Below, in pieces: positions 1-9,256 of a stretch of DNA of 64,000 bases. The DNA lies in contig MNCI01035040.1 in NCBI GenBank assembly GCA_015680685.1, positions 104,381 to 168,380 on the forward strand, written 5' to 3'. The notes under the pieces are model-generated. The model searched no databases. It saw only the letters and a list, made by a program, of their open reading frames with translations, and was not told the origin of the DNA. Each line of letters opens with the position of its first letter. Position 1 is the first letter of the stretch. This DNA comes from Gnetum montanum. Lineage: Eukaryota > Streptophyta > Gnetopsida > Gnetales > Gnetaceae. Both the position numbers and the translations under genes were made by a program.

Positions 1-113
1 GCTCACGTCAAAAGCATAAATACATTGGAGCAAGAGCGTCACCAACTTCCAACCCTTAATCTAAAAACATCAATTGGGAGAAGTTGGACACTTCTAAAAA
101 ATTCAAACAAGTG
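1..113 (+). pseudogene. E1 pol remnant: protease-RT linker fused to post-integrase sequence
   Basis: Bases about 25-110 align with the protease-RT linker of E5 (30790-30890), including the motif encoding INWGKL followed by FKQ. Straight after it (about 113) the sequence is the segment that follows integrase in E5 (34827 onward, GCTCATTATTTC). RT, RNase H and integrase are therefore missing as one clean deletion of about 4 kb. Confidence 0.72.
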
Positions 114-140
114 CTCATTATTTCAGATCTCTCCCTTCCA

Positions 141-162
141 ACTCAGTCATGGGGGAGATGGC
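141..162 (+). other. E1 purine-rich TCATGGGGGAGATGG motif after pol
   Basis: First of three PPT-like copies in E1: CAGTCATGGGGG here, again at 1511-1524, and at 2072-2083 where it is the real polypurine tract beside the LTR. The same three-copy layout is seen in E5 and E8. Confidence 0.6.
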
Positions 163-1263
163 CACCTATGCTGATCCATCGAGGCCCTCAGTTTCTTTTG
201 AATTTTTTTTTTTACACATTTTTGTTTTACAAATTTCTTTAACTCTCCTTGTTTTTGTTTTACAACATCATTCATACTTCCTTTTTTATTTGTGTGTTTA
301 TTTATTTATTTTGTTTTGTTTTGTTAAGTTTGTCACTTAATAAGTGCTTCTAATGGTAGTATGAACTGTATTCCATTGATTGCTAATGTTTGGCTTTTAC
401 CTTTGAGTGATGATGTTGATACTTTGGTATGGTTCTTTTGATATAACAGGCAATGAGTCCACGTCACCCATACATCCATGAATTTCTATGGTCTCTCTTG
501 GCTTGTAACTATACAGTCCCCTTCCTTAAACAATAAGAACTATCAACAAATTGGTGACTGAGTATTTCTCAAACTAAGGAAGGACTCAAGGACTGAAAAG
601 GATGTGACTTCAAGGGAACTTGACGCATTTGTGCTTGCCATTCTCTTGGGTGCTTGGATGTTTTCTTCTTGAGTCTCCCGTACCATTCTAACGCTGCTCC
701 ATTATCGGGAAGCTGAGCTAATAAAAATAATAAGTCTTTGCATGGTGTGGTTCTCACGCAAAACACAAAAAACAACATAGTGGGAATTCAAAGCACACCC
801 CTTAGATAGAATAATCCTCTAGGCTACAAGCACTGGTTATGGAACTAAATAAGAATTTTTCCTCTAACTAAGGCCCTTCTTGCTTCCTACCTTCTCCTCT
901 TTCGTTTCGTCGGAATGGTGGTGACTCTTTGGTGGAAGCATTCTTGTTACTTCAAGTGGATGGATTGGCCAAATGTATTAATGCAAAGTCACTAGATGTG
1001 GATTGTTTAAGGCTAGACTTAGAATAAGATCTACTAAGTCACATTAACCATTAACACACAAGGGGTTGTACACCATTTTTTTCTTGAGACTCCATTCCAT
1101 TCTCTTCTTTCCATCCTTCTTTCTCCATCTCTCACCTCATTGTCGGTTGTATCAGTAGTCCATATTTTGGCAGTAGTCCATATTTTGGTTAATGCATTGT
1201 TTTCTTTTTGGTAAACTCTTGTGGTTAAGACTTTAACTCTTGTCTCCAAATGACATTCCTAAA

Positions 1264-1340
1264 GCCTACGGACTCTTTGAATGTGGGATTGTCAGGGCAT
1301 TAAGGGCATAAGCCTGCTTTGGGGAGGACCCACTGGCATT
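1264..1340 (+). other. E1 conserved 3' noncoding RNA-like element
   Basis: Conserved block starting GCCTACGGACTC and ending in GGGGAGGACCCACTGGCA. Outer stem TGTCAG (1290-1295) pairs with CTGGCA (1333-1338). Inner hairpin GGGC (1304-1307), loop ATAA, GCCT (1312-1315). Counterparts lie in E2, E4, E5, E8 and E9 with different but still paired bases. Function unknown; could be a packaging, transport or translation element. Confidence 0.65.
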
Positions 1341-1705
1341 CCTATTTGGTGCATCTGTTAATTTCTTTCCCTTAAACATCTCTACAATCACCATTTATTT
1401 TTTTCATCTCCATCTTTGACATCCATTTTATTGACATTGTCGTTGTTTCTTTTTCTCCATCTTTCTTATGACTTATCTTTTTCCATTCTATCACTACTGA
1501 AGGTTCTCTCTCAGTCATGGGGGTCCTGGTCTAATTTTTTCGATTTTCTCTTCACCCCTACACCTCGGGTAACCACCAGTATTATATCTCCAAATCTGCA
1601 TTAGCCATATCACAACTCAGCCAATGGACCTTACACTGAGGCAAGGTATTAACTGCATTGTAATTCATTTACCCTTACTAATATCAGATTGTGTTGTGTG
1701 TGCAA

Positions 1706-2021
1706 ATGGCAATCATACAACAACAGATTGGATCTAGAGGAAACACTTGGAATGGGCTAGTGCTGAAGTAGTTATGTAAGGAACAAGATTGATGGCGCAC
1801 TTATGGATGGACAATGAAAGGCGCAATCTTGGCGTTGGAAGCAGCAGATTTCTTCTTTTCTCTCTCTCTTCTCTCTTCTCTCTCAGCTGCCAAATAAGGG
1901 TGGATGTCAAATGTGTACAATGTTCACTTTTGTGGTCATGAACACTAATTTTTTCATGTATTGTAATGATGATCTGTTCATATGTCACCCCATTCACCAT
2001 TAGTATCATTCAAGTCAATAA
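1706..2021 (+). pseudogene. E1 short 3' ORF remnant upstream of the PPT
   Basis: Begins with ATGGCAATCATACA after a TTACTAAT...GTGTGTGCA segment and ends at a TAA (2019-2021) just before the PPT region. Equivalent start and stop are found in E5 (36390-36714) and E8 (46379-46056). Frames are broken in all three. It sits where Athila-type elements carry an env-like ORF, but I recognise no Env feature. Confidence 0.4.
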
Positions 2022-2085
2022 TCCCATACCTTCCCAATATTTTGTAAGGAACTCGAGGATGATTTTTCATTCAGTCATGGGGGTA

Positions 2086-2854
2086 TGATGAGCCGCAATA
2101 TCATGTACATGATATCGCGTCAGCCCCTGCGATATCGCAGCTCGTCGCCATGTCTATAAATAAGAGGCAGCTTTCCCTTGTTTCTTCATTTAGATCTAGA
2201 CCCTTAGCTAAACTCTGGCAGTTTTACCATTCTAGAGATAGAATAATTTCCATGTGCTCGCAGTAGGAGTCTCAAAGTGAATGGATCTTTATTTGAGCAA
2301 ATTGTACCTAAGCACACATTTGTGTACGGCAATAAACACGAACTTTCTGATAAACCTTGCAGCATGTGGGCTAAGCTAAATAGGATTTAAATTATTGTTA
2401 AATGTTTAAATGCTTTCCTAGATAATTAATCTCTCTCAACCCTTAACTCTCCTAGTTAAATGCATTCAGTATGACTGCTTCGAGCACATGTGTAATGCTT
2501 GGTAACCCAGTAACGAGTAGCGTTGCACTAGTTTAGGGTGTGTACAGCAAGTGGGAATGGATACTGGTGCTAGGACAATTAGAACTTAGTTAGCAAATAG
2601 TTAGTTAATTAGTCTCTTTACCCTTTCCTACTAGCATAGGCGTTAAAAAGATAAAATTTATAAAAATCATATACCTCAAGCTTACTTAACCATACAACCG
2701 TGACAATACAAGTAAGTCTAGGAAGACAACGATTGATTAAGCTTAAGTGTTCCATTAGGGTGCGTAAGCACTTAGTCCTTGGAGTTCAACCGGATCGTGC
2801 GTGAGACGCTCGTATTCATATGGTTGAGTGTAGGGGTACCTCGCCACTCATCAT
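2086..2854 (+). repeat. E1 3' LTR
   Basis: 769 bp, from TGATGAGCC to CACTCATCA, directly after the tract CATGGGGGTA. U3 starts with GATATC-type palindromes (about 2095-2145). TATA box TATAAATAA lies at 2155-2163. The end GGGGTACCTCGCCACTCATC is shared with all gypsy LTRs in this window. Confidence 0.9.
2155..2163 (+). promoter_or_regulatory. TATA box of E1 LTR
   Basis: TATAAATAAGAGG follows the palindromic U3 segment. The same CTATAAATAAGAG string recurs in E2 (4698-4710) and E5 (26698-26711). Confidence 0.7.
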
Positions 2855-3520
2855 ACCCAGAATGAAGAAGGATGGACCAAGAGGGTATGCTTAGGGTGTG
2901 ACATCAAGGGGACTTGCGGATTCTCTTTGGTGACATCTATGGGAGTTATCATGCAACGTGGTTGTACTAAGATCCTTGTAGATCTAATGAAAAATGGGAG
3001 TAAGAGTAATCAAAAGGGCACTCAAAAATCCAATGTTGTTCTATGGGGTCCCACTAGAAAGACATGCACCCATGCCTGAAGGTTGGCGGCTTCTCTCGAT
3101 TCAATAATCAAAAAAAAAAAGAAAGAAAAAAAACAACAAAGAAGATGCCAAAAAGCAAAAATCACTCCTCCCTTGCACAAAATGTCAAGTGATCGTATGC
3201 CTTAATGTTCTGGTACTCTCATAGTCACTCATCATGGGATGAAACAATGTGATGTCACTGATTAGAGGAATGGACTTGGTCCTGATCTTGGAACAATGGA
3301 TTAATGACACATTAATCATGCTTTACACGCAGGATTCACTGTGCCTTGGGTTAGTTACCTCATGTCCCAATCTCTACAATCCCTTCTATACACCATCTCA
3401 TATCGTTGTTCATGTAATTGTTGCTTGTGTCTCGTATAGTGTAGAATTCTTACCTCATTCTAATGGTATCTACATGTGTGTGTTTTGTGAAACTGGTATG
3501 GATTACATTTAACCCTTCTA

Positions 3521-3605
3521 GCACCTACGGACATTTTAAGGTGTGGTTACGCAAGGGCATTATAGGTTGGAACCTGCTTTGGGGAGGACCCACTTGCGTG
3601 AATTT
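3521..3605 (+). other. E2 conserved 3' noncoding RNA-like element
   Basis: Outer stem TTACGCAAG (3547-3555) pairs with CTTGCGTGA (3593-3601). Inner hairpin AGGT (3564-3567), loop TGGA, ACCT (3572-3575). The conserved CTTTGGGGAGGACCCA precedes the 3' arm. Nine outer pairs with one wobble make this one of the clearest copies. Confidence 0.7.
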
Positions 3606-3904
3606 TGCAATTTGTACTTGTTGCATACCACCACATCATCTTATATCCTCTGAGTACTTTATTGTCAAATCTATTCTTTCCTTGGTCATCATTTTATCAA
3701 ACGTTCCTCAAAACCAGGTCCTTTTATGTGTCACCTAACAAACCAAGTCTGACATTAAACTTTTAGGGCAACTTCCTTGAAACAATTTCTAACTCTAAAA
3801 TCACACTAAGTAAAGAATTCAACATTTATTAAAGGCAATAAGGTATGAAATCATTGAACTTTTTTCAATAACCTTACTAACAATTGATCTTTTTGTGATT
3901 ATAG

Positions 3905-4345
3905 ATGGCCCCTAAAAGAAGATAACAAGAGGACCTTCTCAAGGTACAACCGAACAACCAGGGGGAGGCAGAGGCCAAGGACTTCATGCAAAACATGTAG
4001 AGCAGGAGGCACAATCACTCAGCATCCATCATGGAACTCTTATTACTGCATATCTATCCAAGCAAAAGGTGGAGAGGTCAGGGCCCAAGCCTGTGAAGAG
4101 GAATGATGGCTATTTGTAGCATAACATGTCAAGGCCAATCGAGTGTTCCCACAACTATCATGTTCATGGAAAGTGCCAACTCCATCAAACATTGGAACAT
4201 CAGCATGGACGGCTCATAATCCTTGGATAGAAGAGGAGAAACATCAAGCGCTTCTTCAACGGTATCAATCTCAGAAGCTTGATCATGCAGGACAAAGAAG
4301 AGGAACCCATAGAGGAGCCACCACTACCGGGAACCCCATGAGTTC
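3905..4345 (+). pseudogene. E2 3' ORF remnant (unknown protein) after a candidate splice acceptor
   Basis: Starts ATGGCCCCTAAAAGAAG and reads MAPKR then a stop. It resumes in shifted frames with GPSQGTTEQPGGGRGQG, EEEKHQALLQRYQS and EEPPLPGTP. E9 has the homologous reading (IPKRGQQG, NPWIEEEKCQALFQQYQS, EEPPLPETTSS), so coding similarity continues to the C-terminus. Just upstream is CTTACTAAC, a T-rich run and GATTATAG directly before the ATG, a good plant-like branch site plus acceptor. Length would be about 145 codons. No known domain, signal peptide or membrane segment is evident. By position it corresponds to the env-like or accessory ORF of Athila-type elements; the function is not known. 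Confidence 0.5.
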
Positions 4346-4479
4346 CACAAGTTTTGTCTTTTGTGTCTATGTCAAAATTTTATTTAATTCTCCACTGCGG
4401 CATAAATAAATTTCTAGTCAGTTAATAATCCCATCCCTATCCACTATGTAATCAATTGAACTTGTTCCTCACTTTCTTT

Positions 4480-4515
4480 GACTCGAGGACGAGTTGTTAT
4501 TCAATCGTGGGGGTA
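4480..4515 (+). promoter_or_regulatory. E2 pre-PPT hairpin and polypurine tract
   Basis: GACTCG-AGGA-CGAGTT (4480-4495) can form a six-pair stem (outermost G-U) with an AGGA loop. It is followed by TCAATCGTGGGGGTA, whose G-run is the polypurine tract ending at the LTR. Confidence 0.65.
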
Positions 4516-5428
4516 TGATGAGTTATGGTCTATCAAGCCCAGTTATCAGAGCCCTATTATCGAAGCCCTGATACAAGATATGGTCTATTAGGCCCAGTTA
4601 TCGGACCCCCGATATCACAGCCGCAATATCGCATCAGCTGCGATATCGTGTTCACCCCGTGATATTGCGTACACGATATCGCAACTTGCCTCAATTTCTA
4701 TAAATAAGAGGTGACTTTCCTTGTTCTAGGAGTTAGTTCTTAGTTCCTTACCCAAACTCTTGTAGTTTTTCCTTCTTAGAATTAGAATTACTTCCCATTG
4801 TATGCCCGTAGTGTGGTGATTGTAATTGTAGGGCATCCTTATTTGAGTGTGACGTACCTGGACATGCACATGACCTGAAATAAAGATCAAGATTACTTCA
4901 TCATTGCAGCATTCACTTAGTTTAATTATTTAATTTTTATTGTTATTTATTGCTTTCTTAGTTAATATCTCTCTACCCTAAACTCCTGTTAAACGCGGAA
5001 TGAGTACAACTTAATCACGAGCATAAAGTGTGACTACTTGGTAACCCAGTAGCGTACCTAGGATCTACGCTTGGTAATCCCAGTGGTAGTCATGCACAAG
5101 GTCCAAGATGTGTACAGATGATTAAGGAACGGATGCTCATCGCACTTAGGCTAGTTTAGATTCTCTCACCCTTCCTCTTTTAACTTAGTTAATATTACCT
5201 TCCATTATACCTAGGAGTAGCATTAGCATAGGAACACATCACACACCTCACTCTGGACTAAACCATACATGACAAAGCTAATACTAGTCTAGGTGGAAAG
5301 ACAGCGAACTGCGACCTAAGAATAACTGTCCAAATACCACAACTAGTCCATCTGTAGAGTTCGACCGAATCATGCGTGAAACGCTCGTATTTGTATGGTT
5401 GAGTGTAGGGGTACCTCACCACTCATCA
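4516..5428 (+). repeat. E2 3' LTR
   Basis: 913 bp, TGATGAGTT...CACTCATCA. The first ~175 bp hold repeated GATATC or near-GATATC palindromes (CCCGATATC, TGCGATATCG, CACGATATCG). TATA box TATAAATAA at 4699-4707. The 3' end shares the GGTTGAGTGTAGGGGTACCT motif with the other LTRs. Confidence 0.9.
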
Positions 5429-5974
5429 GTTTGTCTTTTTCTTAATTTTTATAATTACCATGACTTGTGGTTTCGTTGTGGTCTAATTTTTAGAGTCATC
5501 ATGATATGTGCTAGACTCGTAGTTTGTAATTTTCAAATTAAAGCAAGATGCACAAGCCTTTAGAATGACCACCATGACTTACCATCAACTAAGGTCTTGC
5601 TCATGGTCTCTTGTGTATTATGGTTTAAGCCATTTTATTTTTATTATTGTTTTAGGTATCATTTTTCTTATTGTTTAAGGAACTCATGGTCTATGGAACC
5701 ACAACCTTACAATAACTTGTGATGCCTTTACCACAAACCCTTCATGACTCATGATTCGTTAAATTTTCAATAAGAGTAGCTCTACAACTCATGGTCTAGT
5801 CATGGTAAATTTTCCAAGGTAAATTTGAAGTTGAAATTTCAAAGATAGAGAGTTTAAAGGACCTCATTATGCTACTAAGCCCTGATGCAACGACTTTAAC
5901 TATATTAAGTGCATTAAGTTTGATGATGAAAAAAATTTTAGATAAGAAAATCTTAAAACAATAGAGAATTTATT
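5429..5974. other. Intergenic, no gene recognised
   Basis: AT-rich sequence with scattered CATGACTT and CATGGTCT repeats. I see no coding similarity or RNA gene. It holds the right flank of E2 (GTTTG), whose left flank is outside the window. Confidence 0.5.
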
Positions 5975-6310
5975 TTTAGTGACTACTTAATGAAGAATTT
6001 CCTAGTAATGAAGTTGAAGATATTGAGTTAAACATAGTAATGACCAATTATATGTCTTTAAAGTAAAGAAAGTTTTTATGAAGATGAAGAATGGTAAATT
6101 GACATCAATTGATATCCCTATAGTGGTATAGAAGTCTATTAAAGATATAAGGATTGCATGGTTTACAAATTTATTCAACAAGATCTAAGAAAAAGGGAAG
6201 ATGTTGGATGATTAAAGAAAAAGCAATATAGTTCCCATGTACAAGAACAAGGAAGAGATCCAAAACTATAGGAACTATATAGACATCAGGCTTATGAGTA
6301 TGGTTGGTGA
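5975..6310 (+). pseudogene. RTE-type LINE reverse transcriptase fragment
   Basis: Translation gives NEVEDIELNIV, then KMKNGKLTSIDIPIVV, then KSIKDIRIAWFTNLFNKI, KGKMLDD, RKSNIVPMYKNKEEIQ and NYRNYIDIRLMS. This is the start of the RT domain of plant RTE-clade non-LTR elements (typical pattern KMKNGKA.G.D.IP.E, W...L..LFN.I, P..W..S..VPI.KNKGD...). Several W codons have become stops, and there is at least one shift upstream of KMKNG. No APE endonuclease or YxDD is seen nearby. Confidence 0.75.
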
Positions 6311-6830
6311 TAGAAGACTATTTGCTAAGTTGAAGGGTAAGTTCTACATAACTACAATTTAATCTATGATCCTTTATGGTGTGACTAAGAAACATCAAAA
6401 CAACAACTCTGACATTTAAAGAAATTTGGAAGTAGCACATGTTAGATAGTTTGGTGACGTGCATAATGTTCTTCTCCTGAAGAGGATAGGAACTAAGAAA
6501 GAAGTAGACTAAAACATAGATGGTTTTATCCGAATTTGACTAGTAGCCTTAAAAAACCTCATACAACCAACTGCATTGAATTGTGATAAGCTTAAAGATG
6601 ATGCTAATGAGCAAGTTCCGTTTCCTGCGCCAAGTTACCTCCCAATAATTTATTCTACCCGAACTTCATTCTCGGAGGTTGGCGTCCAGACGTGAAGAAT
6701 ACTTCATTATTATTATTAATTTACGAAGACAAAACGTATAAAATAAGCAATTCATAAGGTTAACAGGTAGACAGGGCAGATTCATCCACTCCAACAAAAG
6801 AGTAGTTGTCGTTGGGAATGGTTGATCACC
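6311..6830. other. Intergenic upstream of the DUF1218 gene
   Basis: No coding similarity recognised. From about 6600 the base composition becomes less AT-rich, marking the approach to the host gene. Confidence 0.45.
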
Positions 6831-6831
6831 A

Positions 6832-6853
6832 CATTCATTCATTCATTCATTCA
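6832..6853. repeat. (CATT)n microsatellite
   Basis: About five copies of ATTC/CATT in the upstream region of the DUF1218 gene. A matching GATT run lies at 8981-8999 downstream of it. Confidence 0.8.
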
Positions 6854-7272
6854 ACTCTTCTTTCCTTCCATGGATGGATATTTGTTTGTTACAGAACACG
6901 GTGGCAACTGCAGGCCAGCAGCCAATTCATCTCCTCTGATTTCAGCTCAGTTCAGTGTTTCACCTTTGCCCACAACCCACACGCCAGGAAAGAAGGAGAC
7001 ATGCAAATAAAATCAATATTACAAAATCAAAATGAAAACGGTCACATCTGACATGTGAATCTGCTGCACATTCCCATCACCCGCCACGATGTTGCAGCTG
7101 AAAAAGCCGACTCAAGTTACCCAACAGTTGAAAAAAGAAAAAGAAAACAAAATCAGAGTAACTCTTGTGCTGCTGCAGCTGCTGTGCTTGGCTTGGATTG
7201 CCACGAAAGCAAAGCCAAACTGCCAAAGCAATGGACACTGCGTCTGTAACGTGATTTGCCGACTACCTCCCA

Positions 7273-7279
7273 ACCAACC
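7273..7279 (+). promoter_or_regulatory. AC-element-like MYB site ACCAACC
   Basis: ACCTCCCAACCAACCC, about 95 bp before the start codon, contains ACCAACC, the AC-II consensus bound by secondary-wall and lignin MYB factors in plants. A related ACCTCCC lies at 6638-6644. Functional use is inferred. Confidence 0.35.
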
Positions 7280-7372
7280 CATGGCCTTTGCCCCTTATTC
7301 CAGTCTTCGTTAATATGATCCTCTCTTCTCTGCATCGCAATTCTCCTCCCAAATTCATCCATCGCCATCGCC

Positions 7373-8612
7373 ATGGCCATGGCCAGATCCCAGCTCAGAC
7401 GACTCGCCTTCTGTGCTTTTCTAAGCTTCATGGGTTTGATCGCACTGTCAACTAGCATCGCCGCAGAATTCACTCGCGCAAAGGTATTTCAATCCTTGAA
7501 TTAAGTGCTGTTATATGATTCTGGAACTGCTCTGCTCATAAATCCACCAAGCTATTCGAGTCATTGAATTAAGCGTTTTCGTATGATTATAAAACTACTC
7601 TGTTTTCTGGATCCACGAAGGTATCGGTCTAATTATGTAAAAATTCAGCTTTTATGTATCAGTTTCACGATGAGCAGGACTCAGTCACTTATCATGTAAT
7701 TAATTTACTTCCATGGTGACTGTTGAAATTAATTTCATGGTATTGGGTTCTATTAATCGGAGTTTATTTATGGGTCTGTCTAACGATTGAATTCAACGGT
7801 ATGGTTTGTGGGTTGGATTAATTGGGACACGAAGCAGGCGGATGATGTGGTGATTGTTCATGGACAATGTAGTCTACCTCGGAGCCCTGCAATGGCATTA
7901 GGAGTGGCAGCTGCAACTGCGCTTGTGCTGTGCCAATTTTCTGCCAATGCAGCAGCAGGCTGCATCTGCTGTTTCACTCCCAAACCCAGCACTGCAGACG
8001 CTCCCCAACTCTCTCCTAAAAGCAGATCCATTGCCGTGCTCTATCTCTTCTTCTCATGGTAAAATCATGCTTGATCCAGTTTCCCGTTTCAAAAAATCCA
8101 AATTTCATACGACAGTGGATTATAATTTTATGGCGCAGAACTGGATTAGAATTGATGTATTGTGTCTTCGTTTTGGGTTTCTGAAATCAGTGGGGATAGC
8201 ATTGAATTCTTTGGTTTTCTTAATGTCTTCTGTTGGTTTCTTGATTCCTTTCATTTTCTATTTGGGGTTTCATTTGGAATTGGATTGGTGTTGCAGGTTG
8301 ACATTTGGGTTCGCATTCTTGCTGCTGACGGTAGCGTCGAGTATGAATCAGAGGCAGAAGTACAAGGAACAGTGGCTTGATAATCTGTGCTATGTCGTGA
8401 AGCCTGGAATCTTCGCTGCTGCTGGGCTTCTGTGTCTTCTCACGGTTCTTCTAGATTTGGCATTTTATTTTACCATCACACCCACCACAACTGTGACTTC
8501 TGCGGCACCCTCTGAATCCGATAATCCGTCGAATACGAATGGCATCAACATCAACAATAATAACAATAACACCGCAGAACAAGTGATTCCAAGGGGCGAA
8601 GAAAAACCATAG
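7373..8612 (+). CDS. DUF1218 family membrane protein, three exons
   Basis: Exons 7373-7483, 7838-8058 and 8297-8612; introns of 354 and 238 bp with GT-AG ends (AAG|GTATTT, GAAGCAG|GCG, CATG|GTAAAA, TTGCAG|G). The spliced frame is open for 215 residues plus TAG. The protein has a hydrophobic N-terminus (residues 11-31), then GQCSLPRSPAMALGVAAA (46-63), a second hydrophobic segment ending in NAAAGCICC (74-82), a third (102-125, split by intron 2 within Trp111) and a fourth (148-171). This is the DUF1218 pattern, with Cys48, Cys79, Cys81/82 and Cys142 and four membrane spans. The tail is hydrophilic and Asn-rich. The family includes Arabidopsis proteins linked to vascular patterning, leaf symmetry and lignin (VCC/DEAL and MWL); the exact member cannot be told here. 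The upstream ATG of ATGGCCATGGCC was chosen; the second is two codons later. No damage is seen, so it is probably a working gene. Confidence 0.9.
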
Positions 8613-9160
8613 CAAAACTTTGCGGTGGGGGAAAATTGAAGTAGCGGCGATGGAGTTTAGCACAAAATATGTGGTGATGCTGTGTAGGCAAGATTTTCCG
8701 GTCGGTTGCCTGCTGTAATTGCCCAGTGCCATGTCGGCTTTGATCATCCATTTAGGCTGTCATTCTTTAACCTTTGTTTATGTTTTTTCAAATCACAGTT
8801 TTCAATGTGTGTACCATATATTATTTGAAGAAGAGAAGAGTGTGTTATAATCTGGAAGCTGTTCAAACCTTGGAGTAAACGGGGAAAAACGAACACAAAA
8901 ACATTTGTGCATTTGTAGTCCAACGTTTGATTTTTTCAGTGATATGCGAATTGTCAAACCACCGTCATGTGGAGCTGAGTGATTGATTGATTGATTGAAT
9001 GATAAAGTAACAATGCAGGTGTATCTTATGCTTGCTTGCCTTCCGAAGGCACTTTACGCGGCTGATGGCATGTGAGGCGGCAATCAGTGATGTGGACAGA
9101 ATCGTACATTGAGGGTCGCTTGCGCGCACAATTCAATTTTATGCATCTACGCCATTGTTG
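8613..9160. other. 3' flank of the DUF1218 gene
   Basis: Likely includes the 3' UTR; no clear AATAAA close to the stop codon, with TTATAATC at 8844-8851 a weak candidate. A (GATT)n run lies at 8981-8999. No further ORF recognised. Confidence 0.45.
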
Positions 9161-9256
9161 CACGCTTTTGTAAATAAACTACTTGAGAACCAGGGGTTTG
9201 GGGCTGGTACACGCTTTTGGACGTAAACTAGTTGAGAAGTGGGAATTTGGGGTTGG
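9161..9256. repeat. Two-copy 47-bp direct repeat
   Basis: Copy 1 (9161-9207) and copy 2 (9210-9256) both begin CACGCTTTTG, continue with TAAACTA and TTGAGAA, and end TTTGGGG(C/T)TGG. About three quarters of positions match by eye. Confidence 0.7.

Larger units (their letters stand above)
1..2854 (+). mobile_element. E1: 3' part of a Ty3/gypsy (Athila/Tat-like) element
   Basis: Seen: a short pol remnant (to about 113), a long noncoding region and a complete 3' LTR (2086-2854). The left part lies outside the window. E1 is inserted in E2: the bases right after the LTR (TACCCAGA...GAAGAAGGATGGA) continue a sequence found uninterrupted in E9 near 63950 on the minus strand, so TACCC (2855-2859) is the probable right target duplication. 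Lineage is inferred from similarity to E4, E5 and E8. Confidence 0.88.
2855..5428 (+). mobile_element. E2: 3' part of a gypsy element, sister family of E9
   Basis: Noncoding region (2855-4515) plus complete 3' LTR (4516-5428). It aligns along its length with E9 on the minus strand (61282-64000). Gag and pol are not in the window because E1 inserted in the 3' noncoding part. A purine-rich low-complexity stretch at 3108-3150 corresponds to the assembly gap in E9. Confidence 0.85.

Noticed and set aside
7153-7473. Minus-strand ORF of 106 codons over exon 1
   Set aside because: Shadow of the DUF1218 first exon and 5' UTR; the plus-strand spliced frame has the conserved domain.
7923-8612. Continuous 229-codon plus-strand ORF through intron 2
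   Set aside because: It reads exon 2 in the wrong frame and translates intron 2; the GT-AG spliced model restores all DUF1218 motifs.
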